From: Curvibacter lanceolatus ATCC 14669
Lineage (GTDB): Bacteria > Pseudomonadota > Gammaproteobacteria > Burkholderiales > Burkholderiaceae_C
Assembly (NCBI RefSeq): GCF_000381265.1
Contig: NZ_KB906278.1
Coordinates: 1 to 64,000, forward strand
Reading direction: 5' to 3'
Length of the DNA: 64,000 nt
This document shows, piece by piece, positions 28,944 through 38,194 of the stretch; the first letter of the stretch is position 1, and each line of letters starts with the position of its first letter. Position numbers and translations under genes: made by a program. A model generated the notes under the pieces. It saw nothing but the letters and a program-made list of their open reading frames with translations, was not told the origin of the DNA and ran no database searches.

Positions 28944-29306
28944 TCATTTGGTCGGAATTGCGGCCGCACCCTTGGCCGGTTCAGCAGGCGCCACAGGCAC
29001 AGCCGCAGGGGCGGCCGGCGTCACGATAGCAGCACCTTCCAGCACGCTGCCCGAGCTGGCTGCCGGACGCAGGTTGCCGAAATAGGCCAGTGCCAACGTG
29101 CAGACAAAGAAGACCGCTGCCAGCACAGCTGTGGTGCGCGACAGGAAGTTGGCACTGCCACTGGCACCAAACAGGCTGCCCGAGCCGCCGCTGCCAAACG
29201 CTGCACCCATGTCAGCGCCCTTGCCGTGCTGAATCAGGATCAGACCGATCATGCCCAGGGCCGTCAGCATCTGTACCGCCAGGATGATGGTGGTGATGAT
29301 GTTCAT
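28944..29306 (-). CDS. secG: Preprotein translocase subunit SecG
   Basis: 120 aa from ATG at 29306; the frame opens further up but MNIITTIILAVQMLTALGMIG is the normal SecG start. Two transmembrane helices separated by the glycine- and serine-rich loop HGKGADMGAAFGSGGSGSLFG, then an Ala/Pro-rich tail. Stimulates SecYEG export. 19 bp after tpiA. Confidence 0.94.
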   Translation of the reverse strand: MNIITTIILAVQMLTALGMIGLILIQHGKGADMGAAFGSGGSGSLFGASGSANFLSRTTAVLAAVFFVCTLALAYFGNLRPAASSGSVLEGAAIVTPAAPAAVPVAPAEPAKGAAAIPTK

Positions 29307-29325
29307 AAAAACTCCAGATAAAAAA

Positions 29326-30075
29326 TCAAACAGCCAACGCAGACGCGGCGGCCACAATGGTCAGGAAATCAGGTGCCTTCAATGAGGCCCCGCCGATCAG
29401 GCCGCCGTCAATGTCCGGCTGAGCCAGCAATTCAGCCGCATTGGCCGCATTCATGCTGCCGCCGTACAGCAGCTTGACGCGGTCAGCACTTGGCGTAGCC
29501 GCCTGCAGCTGAGCACGCAACACCGCGTGCACAGCCTGCGCCTGCTCGGGCGATGCGGTGCGGCCCGTGCCGATGGCCCACACCGGCTCATAGGCCACCA
29601 CGATCTCGCTGATGCAATGGCCGTTGAGGTGGATCACGGCCGCCAACTGGCGCTTGACCACCAACTCAGTCTCACCCGCTTCACGCTGCGCCAGCGTCTC
29701 ACCGACACAGACAATCGGCACCAGGCCCGCGGCCAGCGCGCGTTGCGCCTTGCGCGCGACCAACTCGTCGGTCTCGCCGTGGTACTGGCGTCGCTCAGAG
29801 TGCCCCACGATCACGTAGTGCACACCCAGATCACGCAGCATGCCCGCAGACACCTCGCCGGTGTAGGCGCCCGACTCGTGGGCCGACAGGTCTTGCGCCC
29901 CCAGAGCCACAGCACCGCGCAACGCGGCCACCTGCGACAGGTAGGGCGCCGGCACGCACACGGCCACTTCAGCGGCTGCATCAGCCACACCGGCCGCCAC
30001 AGCGCGCACCAGGGCATCGTTGGCAGCCAGGCTGCCATTCATTTTCCAGTTGCCGGCAATCAGCTTCTTTTTCAT
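29326..30075 (-). CDS. tpiA: Triosephosphate isomerase
   Basis: 249 aa. TIM barrel with substrate lysine in GNWKMNG, the catalytic histidine in IVGHSERR, the catalytic glutamate in [13 protein letters not shown], and the phosphate-binding LLYGGSMN. Interconverts dihydroxyacetone phosphate and glyceraldehyde 3-phosphate in glycolysis/gluconeogenesis. Between quinone oxidoreductase and secG. Confidence 0.97.
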   Translation of the reverse strand: MKKKLIAGNWKMNGSLAANDALVRAVAAGVADAAAEVAVCVPAPYLSQVAALRGAVALGAQDLSAHESGAYTGEVSAGMLRDLGVHYVIVGHSERRQYHGETDELVARKAQRALAAGLVPIVCVGETLAQREAGETELVVKRQLAAVIHLNGHCISEIVVAYEPVWAIGTGRTASPEQAQAVHAVLRAQLQAATPSADRVKLLYGGSMNAANAAELLAQPDIDGGLIGGASLKAPDFLTIVAAASALAV

Positions 30076-30079
30076 GAAT

Positions 30080-31066
30080 TCACCAGGTCAAAACAATTTT
30101 TCCGACATGCTGACCAGACTCCATCAGCGCATGCGCCTGGGCAGCCTGTTCAGCAGGGAAGGTAGCAAAAATGATGGGCGCAATCTCACGGCGCGCCAGC
30201 ACAGGCCAGACCTGCTCACGCAAAGAGCGGGCAATGGCCGCCTTGAACGCCACAGGACGGGGGCGCAGGGTCGAGCCCGTGATGGTCAGGCGCTTGCGCA
30301 GCACCATGCCCGCATTGAACTCGGCTTTCACACCGCCTTGCACGGCAATGATCACAATCCGACCATCCTCCGCCAGGCACTCGACCTCGCGGGCCACATA
30401 GGCCCCGGCCACCATGTCCAGCACCACATCCACACCGCGGCCATTCGTGAGTTCCTTGCAGACCTGCACGAAATCCTGGGTCTTGTAGTTGATCGCATGG
30501 TCGGCGCCCAGCTTCAGGCAGGCCGCGCATTTGTCATCACTGCCCGCCGTCACGATGACGCGGGCCCCACGGGCCTTGGCCAACTGGATGGCCGTGACGC
30601 CAATGCCGCTGGCACCCCCCTGGATCAACAGGGTTTCACCCGCCTGCAAGCGGCCACGATCGAAGACATTGCTCCAGACGGTGAAGAAGGTCTCGGGCAA
30701 CGAGGCTGCCTCGACAGCCGTCCAGCCCTGAGGCACCGGCAGGCACTGGGCCACAGGCGCCACGCACAACTCGGCGTAACCCCCACCAGCCACCAGCGCA
30801 CACACCGCATCACCGACCTGAAAACCCGCTTCGGCCATGGCCACCGGATCACCGGAAACCACCACCCCTGCCACTTCCAGCCCGGGAATATCCGAGGCGC
30901 CTGGCGGCACCGGGTAGTTGCCGGTGCGCTGCAGCACATCAGGACGGTTGATCCCGCTGGCCGCAACGCGGATCAGCAGCTCGCCCTCACCCGCAACCGG
31001 CTCGGGGCGCTCTGCAGGCTGCAACACCTCCGGAGCGCCGTAGGTGGTGATTTCAATGGCTTTCAT
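30080..31066 (-). CDS. NAD(P)H:quinone oxidoreductase, zeta-crystallin type (MDR family)
   Basis: 328 aa from ATG at 31066. GroES-like N-terminal domain with [20 protein letters not shown], then a Rossmann fold with [21 protein letters not shown]. Zinc-ligand residues of alcohol dehydrogenases are absent, as in the quinone oxidoreductase branch (PIG3-like). NADPH-dependent reduction of quinones or enones by family; substrate not known. Only 4 bp before tpiA, so co-transcribed. Confidence 0.88.
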   Translation of the reverse strand: MKAIEITTYGAPEVLQPAERPEPVAGEGELLIRVAASGINRPDVLQRTGNYPVPPGASDIPGLEVAGVVVSGDPVAMAEAGFQVGDAVCALVAGGGYAELCVAPVAQCLPVPQGWTAVEAASLPETFFTVWSNVFDRGRLQAGETLLIQGGASGIGVTAIQLAKARGARVIVTAGSDDKCAACLKLGADHAINYKTQDFVQVCKELTNGRGVDVVLDMVAGAYVAREVECLAEDGRIVIIAVQGGVKAEFNAGMVLRKRLTITGSTLRPRPVAFKAAIARSLREQVWPVLARREIAPIIFATFPAEQAAQAHALMESGQHVGKIVLTW

Positions 31067-31126
31067 GAGACCTCTCACCGAAGACCACCCGCCAGCCCAG
31101 CCGGCGGACAGCCCTCGCAACCGGGA

Positions 31127-33265
31127 TTACTGTTGCTGTTGTTGCTGCTGGGGAGCAGCTTCACCATGCGCAGGGCGATCGGCCAATGCCTTCATGGACA
31201 GCTTGACGCGGCCCTTGTCGTCGGTTTCGAGCACCTTGACGCGCACGATCTGGCCTTCGGACAGGAAGTCGGTGACCTTTTCAACGCGCTGGTGCGCAAT
31301 CTGGCTGATGTGCAGCAGACCGTCCTTGCCAGGCAGCAGGTTGATCAGAGCGCCGAAGTCCAGGATCTTGGTGACCGGGCCTTCGTAGATCTTGCCGATC
31401 TCGACCTCAGCCGTGATCTGCTCGATGCGACGCTTGGCTTCGTCAGCCTTGGCGCCGTCGGTGGCGGCGATGGTGATGGTGCCATCTTCCTCGATGTTGA
31501 TCTGGGTGCCGGTTTCTTCGGTCAGCGCACGGATGGTGGCGCCGCCCTTGCCGATCACGTCACGGATCTTCTCGGGGTTGATCTTCATGGTGAAGAGCTT
31601 GGGAGCGAAGTTCGACACTTCGGTCTTGGCCTCGCCCATCGCTTCTTGCATCTTGCCCAGGATGTGCAGGCGGGCTTCCTTGGCTTGCGCCAGGGCCACT
31701 TGCATGATTTCCTTGGTGATGCCCTGGATCTTGATGTCCATCTGCAAGGCGGTGATGCCGTTGGTGGTACCGGCCACCTTGAAGTCCATGTCACCCAGGT
31801 GATCTTCATCGCCCAGGATGTCGGTCAGCACGGCGAAACGGTTGGCGTCCTTGATCAGACCCATGGCAATGCCGGCCACGTGGGCCTTCATCGGCACACC
31901 GGCGTCCATCAGCGACAGGCAGCCGCCGCAGACCGAAGCCATCGACGACGAGCCGTTCGACTCGGTGATTTCAGACACGACACGCATGGTGTACGGGAAC
32001 TCTTCCTTGGTCGGCAGAACCGCCATCAGAGCACGCTTGGCCAGACGGCCGTGGCCGATTTCGCGGCGCTTGGTGCTGCCCATGCGGCCCACTTCGCCGG
32101 TGGCAAAGGGAGGCATGTTGTAGTGCAGCATGAAGCGGTCTTCGTATTCGCCAGCCAGGGCGTCGATGCGCTGGGCATCGCGCTCGGTGCCCAGCGTGGC
32201 CACGACCAGCGCCTGGGTTTCGCCACGCGTGAACAGGGCCGAGCCGTGGGTGCGGGGCAGCACCGAGTTGCGGATCTCGATCGGGCGCACCGTGCGGGTG
32301 TCGCGGCCGTCGATGCGGGGCTCACCCGCCAGGATCTGGCCGCGCACGATGCGGGCTTCGATCTCGAACAGCAGGCCTTCGACCTTGACGCTGTCGAACT
32401 CCACGCCTTCGGCCTTCAGGCCGGCCATCACGGCAGCGTAGGCTTCGCGGCAGGCCTGGGTGCGGGCTTGCTTGTTGCGGATCTGATAGGCCGCGCGCAG
32501 GGCTTCTTCAGCCAGCGTGTTGACCTTGGCGATCAGGGGTTCGTCCTTGGCCGGGGCTTCCCATTGCCAGACCGGCTTGCCGGCTTCGCGCACCAGCTCA
32601 TGGATGGCGTTGATGGCGATGTTACCTTGCTCATGACCGAACACCACGGCGCCTAGCATGATGTCTTCGGACAGTTGTTGCGCTTCGGATTCGACCATCA
32701 GCACGGCCGCCTCGGTACCGGCCACCACCAGATCCAGCTGACTGCTCTTGCGCTGGGTCTGACCCGGGTTCAGCACGTATTCGCCGTTGATGTAACCCAC
32801 GCGGGCGGCACCGATCGGGCCGTTGAACGGGATGCCCGACACGGCCAGAGCGGCCGAGGTGCCGATCATGGCGGCGATGTCGGCGTCCACTTCGGGGTTC
32901 AGCGACACGGTGTGGATCACCACGTGCACTTCATTGAAGAAACCTTCGGGGAACAGCGGGCGGATCGGGCGATCGATCAGGCGGCTGGTCAGGGTTTCGA
33001 GTTCGCTGGGCTTGGCTTCGCGCTTGAAGAAGCTGCCCGGGATCTTGCCGGCGGCGTAGGCCTTCTCGATGTAATCCACGGTCAGGGGGAAGAAGTCCTG
33101 ACCCGGCTTGGCGCCCTTGGAAGCCACCACGGTGGCCAGCACCACGGTGTCATCGATGTTCACCAGCACGGCGCCGGTGGCCTGACGGGCGATTTCACCG
33201 GTTTCCAGGGTGACGGTGTGCTGACCCCACTGGAAGGTCTTGGTGACTTTGTTGAAAATGCTCAT
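31127..33265 (-). CDS. pnp: Polyribonucleotide nucleotidyltransferase (PNPase)
   Basis: 712 aa from ATG at 33265 ([14 protein letters not shown]). Two RNase PH-like domains (the second with [21 protein letters not shown]), a KH domain with [20 protein letters not shown], and an S1 domain around [21 protein letters not shown]. The C-terminus ends in a run of seven glutamines. 3'-to-5' phosphorolytic RNA decay. Downstream of rpsO, the usual order; a terminator lies between them, so pnp may depend on read-through or its own promoter. Confidence 0.97.
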   Translation of the reverse strand: MSIFNKVTKTFQWGQHTVTLETGEIARQATGAVLVNIDDTVVLATVVASKGAKPGQDFFPLTVDYIEKAYAAGKIPGSFFKREAKPSELETLTSRLIDRPIRPLFPEGFFNEVHVVIHTVSLNPEVDADIAAMIGTSAALAVSGIPFNGPIGAARVGYINGEYVLNPGQTQRKSSQLDLVVAGTEAAVLMVESEAQQLSEDIMLGAVVFGHEQGNIAINAIHELVREAGKPVWQWEAPAKDEPLIAKVNTLAEEALRAAYQIRNKQARTQACREAYAAVMAGLKAEGVEFDSVKVEGLLFEIEARIVRGQILAGEPRIDGRDTRTVRPIEIRNSVLPRTHGSALFTRGETQALVVATLGTERDAQRIDALAGEYEDRFMLHYNMPPFATGEVGRMGSTKRREIGHGRLAKRALMAVLPTKEEFPYTMRVVSEITESNGSSSMASVCGGCLSLMDAGVPMKAHVAGIAMGLIKDANRFAVLTDILGDEDHLGDMDFKVAGTTNGITALQMDIKIQGITKEIMQVALAQAKEARLHILGKMQEAMGEAKTEVSNFAPKLFTMKINPEKIRDVIGKGGATIRALTEETGTQINIEEDGTITIAATDGAKADEAKRRIEQITAEVEIGKIYEGPVTKILDFGALINLLPGKDGLLHISQIAHQRVEKVTDFLSEGQIVRVKVLETDDKGRVKLSMKALADRPAHGEAAPQQQQQQQ

Positions 33266-33429
33266 GTTCAGCTCCTGCTGCTTGACCGGCCGCGAGGCCA
33301 GCCTCATCTCCACCCAGCCCGGGTGGCAAGGGACAGTTGAAAACCCGGAACACGATGCCATTCCAGAAGACCCGGCGAGCCCGAGGGCCGACCCTTTTGG
33401 AATGACACAGCGCGCATCCCTGCTTTCAG

Positions 33430-33480
33430 CTGTGGAAAAACAAAAAACAAACGCCTGAGCTAGTGAACTAACTCAGGCGT
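33430..33480 (-). terminator. Rho-independent terminator of rpsO
   Basis: ACGCCTGAG (33451-33459) pairs perfectly with CTCAGGCGT (33472-33480), with inner pairing TAGT/ACTA. On the minus strand it is followed by TTTGTTTTTTGTTTTT. The stop codon of rpsO is 20 bp upstream of it. Confidence 0.9.
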
Positions 33481-33499
33481 CCAGCATTCGTTGCTCGAA

Positions 33500-33766
33500 T
33501 TACTTGCGCAGACCCAGCTTGGCGATCAGTGCGGTGTAACGATCAGCGTCCTTGCCCTTCAGGTAGTCGAGCAGCTTGCGACGGCGGCTCACCATGCGCA
33601 GCAGACCACGGCGACCGTGGTGATCCTTGGCATGGGTCTTGAAGTGAGGGGTCAGTTCGTTGATGCGGGCGGTCAGGATGGCGACCTGAACTTCCGGGCT
33701 ACCCGTGTCGTTGGCGCTGCGTGCATTGGCCTTGACAACTTCGGCCTTGATTTCGGATGCGATCAT
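33500..33766 (-). CDS. rpsO: 30S ribosomal protein S15
   Basis: 88 aa from ATG at 33766, with AAAGGA at the normal distance. Contains [17 protein letters not shown] and [21 protein letters not shown], the S15 core that binds 16S rRNA. The usual rpsO-pnp order. A longer frame runs up to 33865 but crosses the promoter. Confidence 0.98.
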   Translation of the reverse strand: MIASEIKAEVVKANARSANDTGSPEVQVAILTARINELTPHFKTHAKDHHGRRGLLRMVSRRRKLLDYLKGKDADRYTALIAKLGLRK

Positions 33767-33848
33767 TTTTGTTCCTTTGAATATTTGACTTGCGCTGACT
33801 GCCGGAAATGCGGCCAGCGTGCTGCCTTGCAAAACGCAAAGCCTCGAA

Positions 33849-33872
33849 ATTATAGCCCGAGCCAACGCTTGA
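33849..33872 (-). promoter_or_regulatory. rpsO promoter (-10 element)
   Basis: Minus-strand GGCTATAAT provides a perfect -10 (TATAAT at 33849-33854); no good -35 is visible. The -10 overlaps the TAA stop codon (33850-33852) of the upstream aminotransferase gene. The predicted leader is about 75 nt. Confidence 0.55.
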
Positions 33873-35019
33873 GGCGCAGCACCCCTTCGTCCAGGCGATT
33901 CAGATCACGCGAGGCGAAGCACCAGCGCAGCCAGCCATCAGCCTCCGGGGCAAAGGCGCTGCCCGGCGCCAGCCCCAGCCCGGCCTCTGCCACCAGGCGC
34001 TTGGCCACCGCCAGCGAATCGTCATGCCCCTGCAGCCGGAAAAAGGCATACATGCCGCCCGAGGCCGAGGCCACCTGCACCCCCGGCAGCGCCTGGAGTT
34101 GTGGCACCAGGCGATCCCGGCAGGCTTTCAGGTGTGCCACCACCCGCGGGGTGATGCTGCCGCCCTCACGCAAGGCGGCCAGGCCGGCGCGCTGGGTGAA
34201 CACCGAGGCGCACGAGGTGTTGAACTCGATCAGCTTGCCCATGGAGGCCAGCATCGACGGCGGCATGACCAGCCAGCCCAGGCGCCAGCCCGTCATCAGA
34301 AAGCTCTTGGAGAAGCTGTGCGCCACCACCAGGCGATCCTCGGGCTCCGCCAGGTCGAGGAAGCTGGGCGCACAGCCCTTGGCCGAGGGCTCGTAATAAA
34401 GCCGCTCATACACCTCGTCGGCCAGGATCCAGGTGCCGGTGCGGCGGCAATGCGCCAGGATCTGCGACTGCTCTTCGGCACTCAGCGTCCAGCCTGTGGG
34501 GTTGTTGGGCGCGTTCACGATCAGCAGCCGGGTGGCCGGCGTGATGGCGGCCAGCAACTCTGGCAGGTCCAGGCGCCAGCCCCCCTGATCGACCCCTTGC
34601 GCCACCGGCTTGAGCGACACCCTCTTCACCACGCCGCCCATGATGGCGGGCTGGGCCAGCAGATTGGGCCAGACCGGGGTCACGGCCACCACCTCGTCGC
34701 CGGGCTCCACCAGGGCCTGAATGGCCAGCATCAAGGCATTCACCCCGCCCGAGGTGACCGCAATGCGCTCCGGCCCCACCGGCCGGTGCAGGCTGCTGGT
34801 GTAGTCGGCCAGGGCCTGGCGCAGTTCGGGCAGGCCCAGGTTGTGGGCGTAAAAGGTCTCCCCCTGAGCAATCGAATCGATGGCCGCCTGGCGCACCGCT
34901 TCAGGCGTGACTTCGTCACTCTCGCCAAACCAGAAGGCCAACACATCGGCCCGGCCCATGCCGGCATTGGCCACTTCGCGGATTTTCGATTCTTCAAGCT
35001 GGAGGATGGCGGGTCGCAT
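33850..35019 (-). CDS. PLP-dependent class I/II aminotransferase
   Basis: 389 aa from ATG at 35019 ([20 protein letters not shown]); the frame opens up to 35142 without a better start. Fold-type I aminotransferase: [16 protein letters not shown]-like PLP loop (VTSGGVNA), [21 protein letters not shown], and the PLP lysine in [15 protein letters not shown] with Arg in the expected C-terminal position. Aspartate aminotransferase-like subgroup; amino donor cannot be told from sequence. Upstream of rpsO on the same strand, ending within its -10. Confidence 0.88.
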   Translation of the reverse strand: MRPAILQLEESKIREVANAGMGRADVLAFWFGESDEVTPEAVRQAAIDSIAQGETFYAHNLGLPELRQALADYTSSLHRPVGPERIAVTSGGVNALMLAIQALVEPGDEVVAVTPVWPNLLAQPAIMGGVVKRVSLKPVAQGVDQGGWRLDLPELLAAITPATRLLIVNAPNNPTGWTLSAEEQSQILAHCRRTGTWILADEVYERLYYEPSAKGCAPSFLDLAEPEDRLVVAHSFSKSFLMTGWRLGWLVMPPSMLASMGKLIEFNTSCASVFTQRAGLAALREGGSITPRVVAHLKACRDRLVPQLQALPGVQVASASGGMYAFFRLQGHDDSLAVAKRLVAEAGLGLAPGSAFAPEADGWLRWCFASRDLNRLDEGVLRLKRWLGL

Positions 35020-35115
35020 TCGGGGGTCCTGTAGTTGCACGGCGCAACGCGATTGAACAAGAGTCGCATGGTAGCGGAGCCACCCGGCCCCGCGCACCTT
35101 CAACCGGAGCCTCTC

Positions 35116-35355
35116 ATGCCCACCGCCCTCACCCGCCGCCAAGCCCTGTTCGGGCTTGGCGCCCTGCTCAGCGCCACGGCGCCGTTGGCCTTCGCCGCAT
35201 CAGGCGCCAAATCCAAAAGCAAAAAAAGCCAGGGACGCAGCAAACCAGCTGCGCCCTCGGGCACCGAGGAAAGCCGCGCCGACCGGGATCGCCGCCTCAG
35301 CCGCGAATGCCAAGGCCGCGCCAATGCCGGCGCCTGCCTGGGCTACGCCCAGTGA
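35116..35355 (+). CDS. Small exported protein of unknown function
   Basis: 79 aa from ATG at 35116, preceded by GGAG. The N-terminus MPTALTRRQALFGLGALL is a twin-arginine-like signal with cleavage near AFA-A. The mature part is short and basic (lysine, serine and proline-rich), ending with CQGRANAGACLGYAQ: two cysteines eight residues apart. I do not recognise the family. Divergent from the aminotransferase gene with 96 bp between starts. Confidence 0.6.
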   Translation: MPTALTRRQALFGLGALLSATAPLAFAASGAKSKSKKSQGRSKPAAPSGTEESRADRDRRLSRECQGRANAGACLGYAQ

Positions 35356-35364
35356 ACCACCCCC

Positions 35365-36654
35365 TCAGGGGCGCTGCATGCGGCAGGTGGTCGGCATCTC
35401 GGCCTTGCTGGCCGGAATCTGGCGGATCACCTTGAAGCCATAGCCCGAGCCTTCGACGTCAAATCGAACCCCCGGCTGGCCTTGCTTTTCCATCACCCCG
35501 ACCACCAGGCCTTGCTGGAACTGGTGATCGCTGGCCCGCACCGTGCCCGACTGGCCGTGCAAGGACACGCTGCTGCCTTCCAGCTTCGCCGCCACGGCGG
35601 CCGCCTCGGTCGAACCGGCCTTTTCGATGGCCTGGGCCAGGGCCTCGATCATCAACTGCATGCGCATGTGCACATAGTCATCGGCAGGCTTGGGAAAGCG
35701 CTGGCGGAAAGCCTGGTAGAAGGCCTCGCTCTGGGCCCCCGGCACATTGGGCAGCCAGTCGGCCACCGCCACCACCCGGCCCAGGCCGGCGTCACCGATG
35801 GCTGCCGGTGCGCCCAGCGCGTTGCCGTAGTAGGTGAAAAAGCGCCCTTCATAACCCACCTCGCGCGCCGCCTTGATCAACAGCGTCAGGTCATTGCCCC
35901 AATTGCCGGTGATCACAGCCTGCGCGCCGCTGGCCTTGATCTTGACCGCGTACGGGGCAAAGTCCTTCACCCGGCCCAGGGGATGCAGCTCCTCGCCCGC
36001 CACCTGCACATCCGGGCGTTGCTCACCCAGTTGGCGACGCGCCTCCTTGAGCACAGCCTGGCCAAAACTGTAGTCCTGACCGATCAGGTAGACGCTCTTG
36101 ACCGCGCGATCCTCCCGGATCACCTCCATCAAGGCCGCCATGCGCATGTCGGCATGGGCATCGAAACGGAAGTGCCAATAGCTGCATCGCTCATTGGTCA
36201 GCGCCGGGTCGACCGCCGAGTAATTCAGGAACAGCACCCGGCGGGCCGGATCGCGCTCGTTGTGCTTGTTGATGGCATCCAGCAGCACCGCCGCGGTGGC
36301 CGAGGAATTGCCCTGCAACACCACCCGGGCGCCATCGTCGATGGCCGAGCGCAGGGCCGACAAGGCCTCTTCGTTCTGGCCCTTGCTGTCGTAACGGTCC
36401 AGCTGCAGTGGACGAGCTCCACCTGTGGCCGCGGGCAGACGCACCCCACCCCGGGCATTGACACGCTCCACCGCCCAAAGGATGTTGCGATAGACCGCTT
36501 CGCCGGCATTGGCAAACGGGCCGCTCAGCCCTTCGATCAGCGCCACCCGGATCGGACCGGAGGCGCTGGCAGCCTGCGCCGACGCCCACGGCAAAGCCGC
36601 AGCAGATAACGCCGACAAAGCCCTTTTCAAGAGGGACCTGCGCAGATATTCCAT
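35365..36654 (-). CDS. Orphan Liv-type periplasmic substrate-binding protein
   Basis: 429 aa from ATG at 36654 with AAGGA upstream. Signal peptide up to about ASAQA-A (residue 30), then a Peripla_BP_6 domain starting IRVALIEGLSGPFANAGEAV. Cysteine pair C-x-n as in amino-acid receptors (NERCSYWHF; final CRMQRP). No permease or ATPase gene is adjacent, so it must work with a distant transporter, or it acts as a sensor. Convergent with the small exported protein gene, 9 bp apart. Confidence 0.82.
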   Translation of the reverse strand: MEYLRRSLLKRALSALSAAALPWASAQAASASGPIRVALIEGLSGPFANAGEAVYRNILWAVERVNARGGVRLPAATGGARPLQLDRYDSKGQNEEALSALRSAIDDGARVVLQGNSSATAAVLLDAINKHNERDPARRVLFLNYSAVDPALTNERCSYWHFRFDAHADMRMAALMEVIREDRAVKSVYLIGQDYSFGQAVLKEARRQLGEQRPDVQVAGEELHPLGRVKDFAPYAVKIKASGAQAVITGNWGNDLTLLIKAAREVGYEGRFFTYYGNALGAPAAIGDAGLGRVVAVADWLPNVPGAQSEAFYQAFRQRFPKPADDYVHMRMQLMIEALAQAIEKAGSTEAAAVAAKLEGSSVSLHGQSGTVRASDHQFQQGLVVGVMEKQGQPGVRFDVEGSGYGFKVIRQIPASKAEMPTTCRMQRP

Positions 36655-36746
36655 GAAGAAAAATCCTTGAAAAAAAGCCGCCGGATCGCACCTGTGATCC
36701 AAGCGGCACTCAGTTCGAGAGCCGCGCAGTGTAAAGGACTTGCACC

Positions 36747-37142
36747 ATGATCTTCGCCCCCGTGATTCGCTCCTCCGCCCACCTCAACGGCCTGCGCGCC
36801 ATGGACCGTGGCCTCGAAAGATTCCTGGCCCAGACCCTGCACCAACAAGCCCAGCGCCAACAGGCCAGCACCCAGTCGCTCGAAGAAACCGAGCAGGGCT
36901 ACCAGCTCCAGCTCGATGTGCCCGGCCTGAGCCGCGAGCAACTCCAGGTGGACATCGAAGGCCGCGTGGTGCGCATCGAAAGCACGGCCGAAGCGGCTCG
37001 TCGCTACCGCTGGGCCTTCGAGCTGCCGAACGAACTCGATGCGGCCTCCAGCTCAGCCCAATTGCTCAATGGGGTCCTCACACTGCAGCTCGGCAAGAAG
37101 GCACCGCCCCAGCCTCAAGGCACCCGAATCAACATCAGTTGA
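36747..37142 (+). CDS. Hsp20/alpha-crystallin small heat-shock protein
   Basis: 131 aa. Alpha-crystallin domain from about ETEQGYQLQLDVPGLSREQL to FELPNELDAASSSAQLLNGVLTL, ending with an IxI-type motif (INI) near the C-terminus that binds neighbouring subunits. N-terminal arm of about 45 residues, Gln-rich. Holding chaperone by family. AAAGGA precedes the ATG. Divergent from the orphan binding protein gene, with 92 bp between starts. Confidence 0.88.
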   Translation: MIFAPVIRSSAHLNGLRAMDRGLERFLAQTLHQQAQRQQASTQSLEETEQGYQLQLDVPGLSREQLQVDIEGRVVRIESTAEAARRYRWAFELPNELDAASSSAQLLNGVLTLQLGKKAPPQPQGTRINIS

Positions 37143-37166
37143 CCGGGTCAACACCCCAGCAAACAC

Positions 37167-37189
37167 AAGGCCCGTCAAGGGCCTTTTTT
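37167..37189 (+). terminator. Terminator of the Hsp20 gene
   Basis: AAGGCCC (37167-37173), loop GTCAA, GGGCCTT (37179-37185), then T-run. Starts 25 bp after the stop codon. The rest of the gap up to 37352 shows no gene. Confidence 0.9.
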
Positions 37190-37352
37190 CTGCCGCTCGT
37201 CCCCGCACACAACAGACCACAGCCAGCGTTGAGGTCTGTCAATTTAATCGCTTGCAGCAGTACACGCATACGGCTCAATCACCCTTGGTATTTCAAGCAC
37301 TTCGGTAGCAGGAATCACCGTTGGCACTTGTGAAGCGACCGAACACCGCGTG

Positions 37353-37391
37353 AAAAATGAAAAACCCCGCAGACCGAGAGGTGCTGCGGGG
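37353..37391 (-). terminator. Terminator of the HTH-receiver gene
   Basis: On the minus strand CCCCGCAG (37384-37391) pairs with CTGCGGGG (37365-37372), followed by TTTTTCATTTTT. It lies 35 bp after the stop codon. Confidence 0.88.
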
Positions 37392-37426
37392 CAAAAGCCG
37401 GCCTGAGCCGGCCAGGGAGGAAAAGA

Positions 37427-38089
37427 TCAGGCGACGGTGGCAGACCGGGCTTCTGGCGCCGCCGACGGGCTGGCATCCACCTCGTGCAGCAACCCACCCA
37501 GAAGCTTGGGCAGGTCCGTGACCAGGTTGGGCTTGTAGACCAGCGGAATGTCACGCAGCGCAAAGGCGTAGGGGCGGCGCTGCTCTTCGTCGAGCGAGGT
37601 GACCACCACCAATTGGCTCCGATTCAGCTCCGGGTGGGCGCGCAGGCTGGTCAGCAGCGTGGCCCCGTCGATGCCCGGCAGCAAGAGGTCCAGCAACAGC
37701 ACATCAGGCTGCAACTGCCCATACATGGCCAGGCCCACGATGCCATCGTCGGCCAAATGCAGCGACACCTCGGGAAAGTGCTGCTGCATCATCAGCGACA
37801 CCAGATTCTGGTAGTGGGCCGAGTCCTCGATGAACAGCACCCGACGCGGGTTGGCCGGGCTGCCCCGTTGGCTGCCTCGGCGGCCGGCGCGACGGTTGGC
37901 CAGCCAGCGGTCCACCGAGACCCTGGAGATCCGTCGGTGCCCACCGGGCGTTTTCCAGGCTTCCAGCTCGCCGCGGTCCACCATCATCTGGACCGAGCGC
38001 ACTGCCATGCCCAATTCACGAGCCACCTCGATCGTGGTGCAGTGCTCACCAGACGGAGGAACGGAGGAAAAGTTGTTTTCGGAGCTCAT
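37427..38089 (-). CDS. Regulator with N-terminal excisionase-type HTH and C-terminal receiver domain
   Basis: 220 aa. Residues about 17-65 form a MerR/excisionase-like HTH (HTH_17): TIEVARELGMAVRSVQMMVDRGELEAWKTPGGHRR, with SVDRWLANR after it. Residues about 80-205 are a response-regulator receiver: VLFIEDS acidic pair, phosphoacceptor aspartate in LLLDLLLPGIDG, T/S in VVVTSLD, and lysine in VYKPN. The order is reversed from the common receiver-then-output layout. No histidine kinase gene is next to it. Likely a phosphorylation-controlled DNA-binding protein; target unknown. It may regulate itself (direct repeats in its promoter). Confidence 0.85.
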   Translation of the reverse strand: MSSENNFSSVPPSGEHCTTIEVARELGMAVRSVQMMVDRGELEAWKTPGGHRRISRVSVDRWLANRRAGRRGSQRGSPANPRRVLFIEDSAHYQNLVSLMMQQHFPEVSLHLADDGIVGLAMYGQLQPDVLLLDLLLPGIDGATLLTSLRAHPELNRSQLVVVTSLDEEQRRPYAFALRDIPLVYKPNLVTDLPKLLGGLLHEVDASPSAAPEARSATVA

Positions 38090-38095
38090 GAATCA

Positions 38096-38126
38096 ATTCT
38101 ACCGAATTTGCCGAATAAATTGTCAA
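38096..38126 (-). promoter_or_regulatory. Candidate promoter with direct repeats, HTH-receiver gene
   Basis: Minus-strand TTGACA (38121-38126) and TAGAAT (38096-38101), 19 bases apart, which is long. Between them CCGAAT occurs twice on the plus strand at 38102 and 38111, a 9-bp direct repeat of the kind bound by HTH_17 dimers. An inverted repeat TTCAAC/GTTGAA lies just upstream. Confidence 0.4.
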
Positions 38127-38194
38127 GTTCAACAAAGTGATAGTTGAAAAAATTAGTTTTTCAAGACCCGCTAGCACACTGGGCCCCTGCCGGC

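Noticed and set aside
30020-32656. Long plus-strand frame opposite tpiA, the quinone oxidoreductase and pnp
   Set aside because: Antisense shadow of three well-identified genes; composition is not protein-like.
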